A DNA stretch of 64,000 nucleotides from NCBI GenBank assembly GCA_900539465.1, contig UQCF01000008.1, positions 58,111 to 122,110 on the forward strand, read 5' to 3'. A program made the translations under genes and the position numbers. This document shows positions 25,064-33,009 of this stretch, in pieces (positions within the stretch are counted from its first letter, which is position 1; every line of letters starts with the position of its first letter). Source of the stretch: an uncultured Ruminococcus sp. GTDB taxonomy: Bacteria > Bacillota > Clostridia > Oscillospirales > Acutalibacteraceae. Below the pieces are notes generated by a model that did no database searches, had not been told where the DNA came from, and saw nothing but the letters and a program-made list of their open reading frames with translations.

Positions 25064-25413
25064 TGGTGGAGATGGCGGTAATCGAAACCGCGTCCGAAAA
25101 CCCCTCCTCTATGCTTTCTACGAGCGTAGGCGGTCTTTTAAGCTTCCCCCGTCGGCGCGCCGATCGTCAGGCTCACCGCTTCGGTATCCTTTTATTCATG
25201 ACGGATTGCAAGGCTACTCCTCCGTTCACGTTCACCGCTAATCGACGCCCTTCACCGAGCCGCGGTACTCCCGGCTAGGACGAGCTGCTTTAAGCAGCAG
25301 CTAATTCAACAGTATTGTTGTCGTTTAATTTTAAGCTTGCGGATTTTATAGCGGTCCCGCACCGCTGCTCGCTTACATAGGATCAAAGTCCCCGTCGAAA
25401 TCCTTTCATCCCC
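25064..25413 (-). ncRNA. ssrA: Transfer-messenger RNA (tmRNA)
   Basis: The RNA rescues stalled ribosomes with SmpB, whose gene is upstream. The 5' end reads GGGGATGAAAGGATTTCGAC and the 3' end TTTCGATTACC GCCATCTCC ACCA. GGGGATG pairs with CATCTCC in the acceptor stem (one G-T pair), and the T-loop is TTTCGATTA-like. Length is about 350 nt with an encoded CCA. The tag frame ends GCT GCT GCT TAA (stop at 25290-25292), inside a hairpin as usual. If the resume codon is GCA at 25340-25338, the encoded tag is ASLKLNDNNTVELAAA. The tag start is the least certain part. Confidence 0.96.
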
Positions 25414-25437
25414 TTATATTAGACGACAATAACGGCT

Positions 25438-25682
25438 TAAATACTTCGTCACTCCTCTTCGGAGTATCATATATACGCCTTCATCGTCGTTCCTTGTCTT
25501 TAAACCGTTCTTGCCGCTAAGGGCAACGGCATAAAGCCAAAATACTTCGTCTCTCCTCTTCGGAGTATCATATATACGCCTTCATCGTCGCTCCTTGTCT
25601 TTAAACCGTTCTTGCCGCTAATGGCAACGGCATAAAGCCAAAATGCTTCGTCTCTCCTCTTCGGAGTATCATATATACGCTG
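25438..25682 (-). repeat. Tandem 101-bp repeat between smpB and the tmRNA gene
   Basis: About 2.4 copies with units starting at 25441, 25542 and 25643 on the plus strand, differing by few bases. Each contains a CTCC-TCTTC-GGAG hairpin and an AT-rich ATCATATATACG. On the minus strand each unit has AAGGA followed by ATG and a short frame (MKAYI then stop), and an overlapping 23-codon frame starting ATGATACTCC. Whether any is translated is unknown. It fills the 300 bp between the smpB stop and the tmRNA 5' end, where the tmRNA promoter must lie. Confidence 0.85.
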
Positions 25683-25715
25683 TTGCTGCCGCTTTTTTAT
25701 AAAAAGTGCGGACAG

Positions 25716-26177
25716 TTATTGCTTTCCTCTCATTCCGCGCTCAATGTCGCGCTGAGCGGCTTTTTTTGCGGCGGTTTCGCGCTTGTCATAGAGCTTTTTA
25801 CCCTTGCAAAGCCCCACTTTCATTTTTGCCCTGCCTTTTACAAAATATACCGACAGGGGAATGAGCGAGAGCCCCTCCTGCTTGACCGTGCCGTAAAGGC
25901 GGTTGATTTCTCTTTTGTGCATGAGCAATCTTTTAACTCTCAACGGGTCGCGGTTAAAAATATTGCCGTGCTCATAAGGGCTTATGTGCATACCGTTTGC
26001 AAAAATTTCACCGTCAACAATGTTGCACCAAGAGTCCTTAAGATTCACCTTGCCCTGCCTTATTGACTTGACCTCTGTGCCGAAAAGCTCTATTCCTGCC
26101 TCATATTCTTCAAGAACAAAGTAGTCGTGATATGCTTTTCTGTTTTGTATAACGGGTGTACCCTTATCACTGTTCAA
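25716..26177 (-). CDS. smpB: SsrA-binding protein SmpB
   Basis: A 153-aa SmpB that binds the tRNA-like part of tmRNA and delivers it to stalled ribosomes. Typical segments are NRKAYHDYFVLEEYEAGIELFGTEVKS (part: EAGIELFGTEVKSIRQGKVN), LKDSWCNIVDGEIFANG, HISPYEHGN and the basic tail KKAAQRDIERGM. No ATG fits; I use a TTG at 26177 with GAAAGGAG ten bases upstream. The tmRNA gene follows on the same strand after about 300 bp of repeats. It is the last protein gene of the dnaA-dapF-ftsY run. Confidence 0.96.
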   Translation of the reverse strand: MNSDKGTPVIQNRKAYHDYFVLEEYEAGIELFGTEVKSIRQGKVNLKDSWCNIVDGEIFANGMHISPYEHGNIFNRDPLRVKRLLMHKREINRLYGTVKQEGLSLIPLSVYFVKGRAKMKVGLCKGKKLYDKRETAAKKAAQRDIERGMRGKQ

Positions 26178-26210
26178 GATACCACAACTCCTTTCTCTTT
26201 GCAAGATGTA

Positions 26211-26654
26211 TTATTTTCTTGTTTTTTTAACGCCTCTTGCGTTTTTGGCGTTTCTTGAATTTTCGACAGTGCGTTTGGATTTATATTTTTTTGAAAAATC
26301 CTTTGCACCCATGCCTGTACTTTTTTTCTTGAGCTCTTTTTCTTTTTGCTTCTTTTTTTCCTGCTCTGCGCGAAGCTCGGGATTTTCTTTATAAAAAATC
26401 ATTGCTCCGCCGATTACCTGAACCACCTGAGAGCCGGTTTTTGCCGCAATTTCTTCTGCAATATTTCTCGGTGTATCCGGCGCGGATTCAAGCAAGACCT
26501 TGAGCTTTATAAGTTCGTGAACGCGAAGCGCGTCCTCGGTCTGGGCAATCAAAGCCTCCGATACTCCGCCCTTGCCCACCTGAAAAAGCGGCTCAAGCGT
26601 ATTTGCCTGCGCTCTTAATTGAGCGCGGAACTTGCTTGTCATTTTTTCTGTCAT
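26211..26654 (-). CDS. yhbY: YhbY-type CRM-domain RNA-binding protein
   Basis: A 147-aa protein with a CRM domain in residues 5-100: LTSKFRAQ-like start, ANTLEPLFQVGKGGVSEAL and the GxxG loop region AAKTGSQVVQVIGGAMIFYKEN. Bacterial YhbY binds pre-50S particles. The C-terminal 45 residues are an unusual Lys/Glu/Arg-rich extension (KKKQKEKELKKKSTGMGAKD) beyond the normal ~97-aa family length, presumably disordered RNA-binding sequence. It overlaps rdgB by 4 bp. RBS GGAG eight bases from the ATG. Confidence 0.9.
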   Translation of the reverse strand: MTEKMTSKFRAQLRAQANTLEPLFQVGKGGVSEALIAQTEDALRVHELIKLKVLLESAPDTPRNIAEEIAAKTGSQVVQVIGGAMIFYKENPELRAEQEKKKQKEKELKKKSTGMGAKDFSKKYKSKRTVENSRNAKNARGVKKTRK

Positions 26655-27238
26655 ATATTTTTCTCCAATTCCTGAACCAACATTCTCAATGCTTTGCCTC
26701 TGTGGCTTACGGCGTCTTTTTCTTCCGATGTCAGCTCGCCGAAAGATTTTTCACCGCACAAAAATACGGGGTCGTATCCGAATCCGCCGTGACCAATCCG
26801 CTCATGGGCAATAACGCCGTGACATTCGCCCCTTGTGCGTATCACTTTGCCGTCGGGAAAAACGCAGGTGACCGCGCAGACAAATTTTGCCGTTCTTTTT
26901 TCGTCCGGAACGTCTTTCAGACCCTCAAGCAATTTATCAATATTTTTTTCGTCATTGCCGTGTTCGCCTGCATATCTTGCCGAATATACACCGGGCGCAC
27001 CGCCCAAAGCGTCAACCGCAAGACCCGAATCATCCGCAATGCAGGGCAGACCGCTCTCTTTGCAGCCGCTGTCTGCCTTTAAAAAAGAATTTTCTTCAAA
27101 GGTTGTGCCGGTTTCTTCAACGTCCGTGAGAGAAATGCCTATATCGTCTGCGGTGACAATCTCTATGCCGAGCGGCAAGAGTATTCTTTGAAGCTCCGCC
27201 TTTTTCTTTTTATTATGGGTAGCTATCAGAATTTTCAT
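26651..27238 (-). CDS. rdgB: dITP/XTP pyrophosphatase (RdgB/HAM1 family)
   Basis: A 195-aa non-canonical purine NTP pyrophosphatase that cleans dITP and XTP from nucleotide pools. Motifs: ILIATHNKKKKAEL at the N-terminus, TFEENSFLKA, the metal-binding ADDSGLAVDALGG, YSARYAGEH and the C-terminal GHGGFGYDPVFL plus SHRGKALR. It shares an ATGA overlap with ftsY upstream and overlaps yhbY downstream, so it is in the dnaA operon. Confidence 0.95.
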   Translation of the reverse strand: MKILIATHNKKKKAELQRILLPLGIEIVTADDIGISLTDVEETGTTFEENSFLKADSGCKESGLPCIADDSGLAVDALGGAPGVYSARYAGEHGNDEKNIDKLLEGLKDVPDEKRTAKFVCAVTCVFPDGKVIRTRGECHGVIAHERIGHGGFGYDPVFLCGEKSFGELTSEEKDAVSHRGKALRMLVQELEKNI

Positions 27239-28197
27239 TCCTCGTCACTTCCGTCTTCGGGATTTGTCTCGTCCTCGTCTTTAACAACCTCGTTGTCAAA
27301 AAGTCCCTGGGCAAAAGCTTCGGGGTTAAACGGCTGAAGGTCGTCTATCTGCTCGCCGACGCCTACAAATTTGACGGGAACTTTAAGGTCGTTCTTTATG
27401 TTGAGAACAACGCCGCCCTTTGCCGTGCCGTCAAGTTTTGTGAGCACAATGCCCGTGATGTCGGCAACATTTTTGAAGTCTCTCGCCTGATTCACCGCGT
27501 TTTGACCTGTTGTTGCGTCAAGCACAAGCAGGCTTTCACGGTCATTATACGGCAGCTCGCGGTCAATTACTCTGTATATTTTTGCAAGCTCGTCCATAAG
27601 ATTCTTTTTGTTATGGAGCCTGCCTGCCGTGTCGCAAATTATGATGTCGCAGTCTCTCGCCTTGCCTGCCTGAATGGTGTCAAAAATAACCGCCGCAGGG
27701 TCCGCGCCCTCTTTGTGCTTTATTATATCAACACCTGCGCGGTTTGCCCACTCTTCAAGCTGCTCTATTGCGGCCGCTCTGAATGTGTCTGCTGCGCCGA
27801 GAATAACTTTTTTGCCCTGAGCTTTATACATTGCCGCCATTTTGCCTATGGTGGTGGTTTTGCCAACACCGTTTACGCCGATAACGAGAATGATTGACGG
27901 CAGGGTGATAAGACCCATGTCTTCGCCGCCCTGGAGCATATCCGAGACAATCTCTTTGATAGCGTCTTTCACTTGCTCCGGCTTTCTCAAATTCTTTTTG
28001 GCAACGTAATCGCGCAGCTTTTCGCAAATTTCCGCCGCGGTGTTCATGCCGACATCGCCCATTATGAGTATTTCTTCAAGCTCGTCATAAAGGTCGTCAT
28101 CTATTTCGTTTTTGCCGTGGAGCATTGTGTCGATAGCTCCGGACATACTGTTTCTGGTTTTTCTAAGACCTTTGTTGAATTTTTCAAAAAGTCCCAT
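27235..28197 (-). CDS. ftsY: Signal recognition particle receptor FtsY
   Basis: A 320-aa SRP GTPase that docks ribosome-SRP complexes at the membrane. It has only a short N-terminal region before the N domain (FEKFNKGLRKTRNSMSG), so the long acidic A domain of E. coli is absent, as usual in Gram-positives. The G domain has GVNGVGKTTTIGKMA (G1), DTFRAAAIEQLEEW, DTAGRLHNK (G3) and TKLDGTAKGG (G4). The tail is acidic. It begins with MGLFEKF behind CGGAGG and follows dapL at 21 bp. Confidence 0.96.
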   Translation of the reverse strand: MGLFEKFNKGLRKTRNSMSGAIDTMLHGKNEIDDDLYDELEEILIMGDVGMNTAAEICEKLRDYVAKKNLRKPEQVKDAIKEIVSDMLQGGEDMGLITLPSIILVIGVNGVGKTTTIGKMAAMYKAQGKKVILGAADTFRAAAIEQLEEWANRAGVDIIKHKEGADPAAVIFDTIQAGKARDCDIIICDTAGRLHNKKNLMDELAKIYRVIDRELPYNDRESLLVLDATTGQNAVNQARDFKNVADITGIVLTKLDGTAKGGVVLNIKNDLKVPVKFVGVGEQIDDLQPFNPEAFAQGLFDNEVVKDEDETNPEDGSDEE

Positions 28198-28218
28198 ATT
28201 TTTACCTCCGAAGGAGTT

Positions 28219-29436
28219 TTATTTTTTAAAAGCCTCTTTTATTCTTGCAATGGCTTCAACAGTTCTCTTTGCGCTGCCGAATGCTGTCAGGCGGAAATAT
28301 CCCTCGCCTGCGGGGCCGAAGCCCGAACCGGGTGTGCCGACAACCTGAACCTTGTGAAGAAGCAAATCAAAGAAATCCCAAGATGTCATTGAGTCGGGAG
28401 TTTTGAGCCATACATAAGGTGAATTTTCGCCGCCGTAGGTAGTGAAGCCTGCCTCGTTAAGACCCTCTTTGATAACCTTTGCGTTGTTGAGGTAGTAGTT
28501 GATTGTGTCTTTAACCTGCTTTTTGCCCTCTTCGCTGTAAACCGCCTCTGCCGCGCGCTGTGTGATGTATGAAACACCGTTGAATTTAGTTGCCTGGCGT
28601 CGTGCCCAAAGCTTGTTAAGGCTTACTCCGCCGAACTCAAGCTCTTCGGGTATAACGGTGAAGCCGCAGCGAACGCCTGTAAAACCGGCTGTTTTTGAAA
28701 AGCTTCTGAATTCTATCGCGCAGGTTTTTGCGCCGTCAATCTCAAATATGCTGTGGGGCATAGAATCGTCTGTGATATATGCCTCGTAAGCCGCGTCATA
28801 AAGAATAACGCTGCCCTCTTTGTTTGCATAGTCAACCCACTTGGTGAGTTCTTCTTTGGATATGCCCATACCCGTGGGGTTGTTGGGGAAGCAGAGATAA
28901 ATTATGTCTGCGTGCTCACTCGGCAAAGAGGGGAGAAAGTTATTTTCTTCAAGGCAGGGGAGATATACAAATTTGCTCCATCTGCCGCTCTCTGTCAAAT
29001 CACCAGAGCGCCCTGCCATAACATTAGTGTCAACATATACGGGATAAATAGGGTCGCATACGGCAACAACATTGTCAACGTCAAAAATATCGCCGATATT
29101 GCCCGTGTCGCTCTTTGCGCCGTCGCTCAAAAAGATTTCGCTTGTCTTAATGTCAACGCCTCTTGCGGCAAAGTCATTTTCCTGTATGGCTTTAAGAATA
29201 AAATCCTGACCGTACTCCGGCGGATAACCTCTGAAAGTTTCTTCATTCGCCATTTCGTCGACGGCCTTGTGCATTGCGGTTATAACTGCCTCCGGCAAAG
29301 GGCGTGTAACATCGCCTATGCCGAGCCTTATTATGTCTGCGTCGGGGTTTGCCGCTTTGTATTCATTAACCTTTTTTGCAATTGTAGAAAAAAGGTAGCT
29401 GCTTTGAAGCTTTAAATAATTTTCATTGACTTTCAT
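28219..29436 (-). CDS. dapL: LL-diaminopimelate aminotransferase
   Basis: A 405-aa PLP aminotransferase that makes LL-diaminopimelate directly from tetrahydrodipicolinate and glutamate, bypassing the succinylase/acetylase routes to lysine and meso-DAP. Motifs include IRLGIGDVTRPLP, FLSDGAKSDTGNI, FPNNPTGMG and the PLP lysine in SFSKTAGFTGVRCGFT. ATG at 29436 has AGGAG upstream. It overlaps no gene but lies 17 bp downstream of dapF, which acts on its product; the pair shows the DapL pathway is used. Confidence 0.95.
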   Translation of the reverse strand: MKVNENYLKLQSSYLFSTIAKKVNEYKAANPDADIIRLGIGDVTRPLPEAVITAMHKAVDEMANEETFRGYPPEYGQDFILKAIQENDFAARGVDIKTSEIFLSDGAKSDTGNIGDIFDVDNVVAVCDPIYPVYVDTNVMAGRSGDLTESGRWSKFVYLPCLEENNFLPSLPSEHADIIYLCFPNNPTGMGISKEELTKWVDYANKEGSVILYDAAYEAYITDDSMPHSIFEIDGAKTCAIEFRSFSKTAGFTGVRCGFTVIPEELEFGGVSLNKLWARRQATKFNGVSYITQRAAEAVYSEEGKKQVKDTINYYLNNAKVIKEGLNEAGFTTYGGENSPYVWLKTPDSMTSWDFFDLLLHKVQVVGTPGSGFGPAGEGYFRLTAFGSAKRTVEAIARIKEAFKK

Positions 29437-29453
29437 TTTTATTGCTCCTTGTA

Positions 29454-30296
29454 TCAATATTCGTATTCGCCCGTGCAGACCGTAGCCGCAGGACCTGTCA
29501 TATATACACAGTTGTCTTCACTGCTCCAGCGAATTGTAAGCTCGCCTCCGAGAAGAATAACCTTTACGTCCTCGTCTTTTTTATAGTATCCGTTGAGAAC
29601 GCCGGCAACAAGCGAGGCACACGCACCCGTGCCGCAAGCGAGAGTTTCGCCTGCGCCTCTCTCCCATACTCTCATTTTAAATGATGATGAGTCAACGCGC
29701 TGAATAAACTCGGTGTTGATTCTGTCAGGGAACATTTTGTAATGCTCAAAGTGAGGACCGAATTTTTCTATGTCGAGCGAATCCGTATCGTCTATATAAA
29801 GTATGCAGTGGGGGTTACCCATAGATACGCAGGTGATTCTGTAATCCTGACCGTTGACTTTAACAGGCTTATCAACAACCTCGTCACCCTCAAACATTGT
29901 GGGAATATCCTTTGCCGCAAGTATCGGCTCACCCATGTTTACTCTTGCACTTTCAACCTTGCCATCACTGCCTATATTCATTTTGATGTATTTTATGCCG
30001 CTGAGGGTTTCGAGTGAAATCTCTGTTTTGTCGGTCATTTTGTTGTCATAAACATATTTTGCAACGCATCTTGTGGCATTGCCGCACATTTTGCCGCGTG
30101 AGCCGTCGGAGTTATACATATCCATCATAAAATCGGCTGCCTTTGAGGGCTTTATGAGAACAAGTCCGTCGGAGCCTACGCCGAAGTGTCTGTCGCTGAT
30201 TTTGAGCGCAAGGGCGTTCGGGTCTTCTACGGTTTCTTCAAAGCAGTTGACATATATGTAGTCGTTGCCTGCTCCGTGCATTTTTGTGAATTTCAT
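29454..30296 (-). CDS. dapF: Diaminopimelate epimerase
   Basis: A 280-aa cofactor-independent epimerase that interconverts LL- and meso-diaminopimelate for lysine and peptidoglycan. The two catalytic cysteines lie in MCGNATRCVAKYV (near residue 75) and ACGTGACASLVAG (near residue 218). The N-terminal KMHGAGNDYIYV is classical. It shares an ATGA overlap with the ANTAR gene upstream and is followed by dapL. Confidence 0.97.
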   Translation of the reverse strand: MKFTKMHGAGNDYIYVNCFEETVEDPNALALKISDRHFGVGSDGLVLIKPSKAADFMMDMYNSDGSRGKMCGNATRCVAKYVYDNKMTDKTEISLETLSGIKYIKMNIGSDGKVESARVNMGEPILAAKDIPTMFEGDEVVDKPVKVNGQDYRITCVSMGNPHCILYIDDTDSLDIEKFGPHFEHYKMFPDRINTEFIQRVDSSSFKMRVWERGAGETLACGTGACASLVAGVLNGYYKKDEDVKVILLGGELTIRWSSEDNCVYMTGPAATVCTGEYEY

Positions 30297-30856
30297 AGGG
30301 CTTCATTCCTTTCGGGGTCTTCGCGGCAGATTTTTTCGGCCGTTTCATATATTTTAACACCGTTGTTCATGCTTTCGGTGCGTATAAACTTATATGCTTC
30401 GCTTTCACTGCAATGCTTTTTTTGCATAATTATCTTTTTGGCGCGGTCTATTGTTTCGGTCTCTTCTTTGCTTCTTTGACCCGAGTATGAGCTTTTTGAG
30501 CCGAAGACCGAGGAGCTTGAAACGCACAGCGACGTAACAGCCGACACAAAGCTCTGCCTGTCAAGCGGCATATTCATATATGATGAATTTGAAGCTTGCA
30601 GGGGCGGAGTCTGACCGGAGGAGAGCAGGACTAAAATATCCCACGATTGGGGGAGCATCTGAATGAGCCTGCCCATATTAAACGGAGAAATTCCGCAGCT
30701 TATTATAACGCCGCCCATAAGCGAGGAGCTTATAAGGCGCAGTGCGTCGGGCGCGCTTTTGACGTTAAAAGAGACACACAGACCCGATTGAGAGAGTACA
30801 TTTTTTAGTTTTGATGTTGTGTTGTCGTCGGGGCAAAGCAACACTATGTCTCTCAT
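30293..30856 (-). CDS. ANTAR-domain RNA-binding regulator with degenerate receiver
   Basis: A 187-aa protein. Residues 1-110 look like a receiver fold (IVLLCPDDNTTSKLKNVLS) but the place of the phosphorylated Asp reads GVIISCGIS, so it is probably not phosphorylated there. Residues 125-182 form an ANTAR domain (RAKKIIMQKKHCSESEAYKF, then IRTESMNNGVKIYETAEKI). ANTAR proteins bind paired hairpins in mRNA leaders and prevent termination. It lies 20 bp after dnaA and overlaps dapF by 4 bp. Its RNA targets are unknown; none was found in this window. Confidence 0.88.
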   Translation of the reverse strand: MRDIVLLCPDDNTTSKLKNVLSQSGLCVSFNVKSAPDALRLISSSLMGGVIISCGISPFNMGRLIQMLPQSWDILVLLSSGQTPPLQASNSSYMNMPLDRQSFVSAVTSLCVSSSSVFGSKSSYSGQRSKEETETIDRAKKIIMQKKHCSESEAYKFIRTESMNNGVKIYETAEKICREDPERNEAL

Positions 30857-30875
30857 TCTGATCCCTCACTCGGCG

Positions 30876-32180
30876 TCAATGTCTGTCGGTAACGTTTTTT
30901 ATTATGTTGTTGACCTTTTCTCTGAGGTCGGAGCGTTTTTTTAGCTTGTCTTCAAACTGAGAGAGGCTGTAAAGAATGGTGGTGTGGTTTCTGCCGCCGA
31001 ATTCCTGACCTATCGCGTTTGTGGACATACCCGTGAGCTCTCGCACAACATATATAGAAACCTGGCGCATTTCTACCGTGCCGGCGTCCTGTTTTTTGGA
31101 GCGTATATCGGAGGGCGAAGCGCCGTAGGTTCTTGCAACCTCTTGTATAATGCGGTCAACCGTGACCGGCTGAGGCTGATTGTCTACCATTATATCTTTA
31201 ATTGCCGACTGGGCGGTGGTTATGCTCTTTGGCAAACCCTGCATTGTGACATATGCCTGCATTTTTTTAACCGCGCCCTCAAGCTGACGGATATTATCTT
31301 TAAGCTTTTTGGCAATGTACTGAATTACATCGTCCGGCAAGTCAAAGTTGAGGTCTTCCGCTTTTCTTTTTATAATAGCCATTCTCGTTTCAAGATCGGG
31401 CGGCTGAATGTCTGCAATAAGTCCCCACTCAAAGCGGTTGCGGAGCCTGTCCTCAAGAGTTTCTATCTTTTTGGGCGGAAGATCCGAGGTGAGAACTATC
31501 TGATTGCCTGCCGTGGCTATCGCGTTAAAGGTGTGGAAAAATTCCTCCTGCGTGGAATCTTTGCCCGCGATAAACTGAACGTCGTCAACCAAAAGCACGT
31601 CCGCATTGCGGTATTTATCGTGAAAATCTGCCATATTCTTTTGCGCGATATAGTAAACAAGCTCGTTTGTGAAATCTTCACCGCGCGTATAAACTATGTT
31701 GGCGTTGGGGTTGTTTCTTTTTATCTCGTGGCATATGGCATTGAGAAGGTGGGTTTTGCCGAGGCCGGAGTTGCCGTGAATAAACAGAGGGTTATATGCT
31801 CCGCCGGGGTTTGCGGCAACCGCAATGGCGGCTGCGTGAGCAAATTTGTTTGACGGACCCACAACAAACGACTCGAATGTGTCTTTGGTGGCTTTGCTCT
31901 CGTCCTCACTGCTGGAGGGCTCGGCATGGGAATAATCGAGAGAGTCGATTATTTCAATGTCAATATCAAAGCCCATTATATTATAGAATGCCTGCTTGAG
32001 CTTGTCGATAAATCTTGTCTCGACAAACTTCTTTTTAAAGCCGGAAACGGCGAGAACAACTTTTTCTTCGTCAAAGCTTACAAGCTCAATATCTTTAAAC
32101 CATACGTCATATATGGATTCCGAAACGAGGGAACGACATTCGTCTTTTACCATTTCCCACAACTCATTAAATGAGTTCAT
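30876..32180 (-). CDS. dnaA: Chromosomal replication initiator DnaA
   Basis: A 434-aa DnaA. Domain I begins FNELWEMVKDECRSLVSESIYD, domain II is short and acidic, the AAA+ domain III has Walker A GNSGLGKTHLLNAI and Walker B VLLVDDVQFIAGK, and domain IV has the signature GQEFGGRNHTTILYS. I use the ATG at 32180 with AGGAGG upstream; the longer frame to 32243 is not needed. Unlike most bacteria, dnaN does not follow; the next genes are ANTAR, dapF and dapL. rpmH is divergent, the usual arrangement near an origin. Confidence 0.97.
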   Translation of the reverse strand: MNSFNELWEMVKDECRSLVSESIYDVWFKDIELVSFDEEKVVLAVSGFKKKFVETRFIDKLKQAFYNIMGFDIDIEIIDSLDYSHAEPSSSEDESKATKDTFESFVVGPSNKFAHAAAIAVAANPGGAYNPLFIHGNSGLGKTHLLNAICHEIKRNNPNANIVYTRGEDFTNELVYYIAQKNMADFHDKYRNADVLLVDDVQFIAGKDSTQEEFFHTFNAIATAGNQIVLTSDLPPKKIETLEDRLRNRFEWGLIADIQPPDLETRMAIIKRKAEDLNFDLPDDVIQYIAKKLKDNIRQLEGAVKKMQAYVTMQGLPKSITTAQSAIKDIMVDNQPQPVTVDRIIQEVARTYGASPSDIRSKKQDAGTVEMRQVSIYVVRELTGMSTNAIGQEFGGRNHTTILYSLSQFEDKLKKRSDLREKVNNIIKNVTDRH

Positions 32181-32291
32181 TATACATCTCCTCCTAAAAT
32201 AAAGAGCGAGGCTGTACCGGCGGCATGCCGACGCCGGTTGCACGGCCGCAAAGCATAAAACCTCATAATAAAAAAGTATATCACAAGTTAT

Positions 32292-32319
32292 ATTCTAATG
32301 CAATCCAAAAGCTTGTCAA
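32292..32319 (-). promoter_or_regulatory. Promoter of the dnaA operon
   Basis: TTGACA (32319-32314), 16 bp, TAGAAT (32297-32292) on the minus strand, about 110 bp before the dnaA start. The leader between contains a GC-rich inverted repeat near 32215-32245. Confidence 0.75.
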
Positions 32320-32378
32320 AAATTTATTATTTTTTTATGAAATGTGCAAAACACGGGCGTTCGGCGCAAAAATAAAGG

Positions 32379-32407
32379 TTGACAATGGACACGCAATATT
32401 ATATAAT
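32379..32407 (+). promoter_or_regulatory. Promoter of the rpmH-rnpA-yidC operon
   Basis: TTGACA (32379-32384), 17 bp, TATAAT (32402-32407): a consensus vegetative promoter about 90 bp upstream of rpmH. Confidence 0.88.
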
Positions 32408-32499
32408 ACTACTCTGCGAATACTGGTGAAGTCAGTATGCTTTATCACGTCCGGCTCGGCCGGCGTTGAGATAACTTATTTTGACAGGAGGATTGCAAA

Positions 32500-32634
32500 A
32501 TGAAAAGAACTTACCAGCCCAAGAAAAGACACAGAAAGATGGAACACGGTTTCCGCAAAAGAATGGCAGACAGAAACGGCCGCAAGGTTCTCTCTCGCCG
32601 CAGAGCTAAGGGCAGAAAGCAGCTTACTTACTGA
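32500..32634 (+). CDS. rpmH: Ribosomal protein bL34
   Basis: A 44-aa ribosomal protein L34, highly basic: MKRTYQPKKRHRKMEHGFRK and RAKGRKQLTY at the end, the standard family sequence. AGGAGG lies eight bases before the ATG. It starts the conserved rpmH-rnpA-yidD-yidC-jag operon. Confidence 0.97.
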   Translation: MKRTYQPKKRHRKMEHGFRKRMADRNGRKVLSRRRAKGRKQLTY

Positions 32635-32661
32635 TAACGGCATTTTTGCCTGAGAACGGAT

Positions 32662-33009
32662 TTGATCATTTTGCCGGAAATTCATAAGTTAAAGCTTAAC
32701 AGCGATTTTCGCCGCGCCTATGGCAGGGGAAAGTCGTACTCCGACCCTGCGTTGGTTACTTATGTTTTAAGAAACAACCGCGCGGGCGTTTGCCGCGTGG
32801 GGATAACGACAGGCAAAAAGATTGGCAACGCCGTGGTGAGAAACCGCTGCCGCAGAGTTATAACTGCCGCTTTGAACGATATTTATTCGGATATAAGCGG
32901 CGGCTGCGACATTGTTTTTGTTGCAAGATACAAAACAGGCAGGCTCAAAAGCACCGAGATAAAACGAATAATGCAAAAGCACCTCAAAAGCGCGGGGGTC
33001 GTTAAATGA
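32662..33009 (+). CDS. rnpA: Ribonuclease P protein component
   Basis: A 115-aa RnpA that assists the RNase P RNA in cutting tRNA 5' leaders. The N-terminus HKLKLNSDFRRAYGRGKSYS and the RNR-type motif KKIGNAVVRNRCRRVI are typical. No ATG fits; starts are TTG at 32662 or TTG at 32671, both with a weak GGA upstream. It lies 27 bp after rpmH and overlaps yidD by 4 bp. Confidence 0.95.
   Translation: MIILPEIHKLKLNSDFRRAYGRGKSYSDPALVTYVLRNNRAGVCRVGITTGKKIGNAVVRNRCRRVITAALNDIYSDISGGCDIVFVARYKTGRLKSTEIKRIMQKHLKSAGVVK

Noticed and set aside
25438..25682. CRISPR array
   Set aside because: The repeat is a contiguous 101-bp tandem unit with no short repeat/variable spacer pattern and no cas genes.
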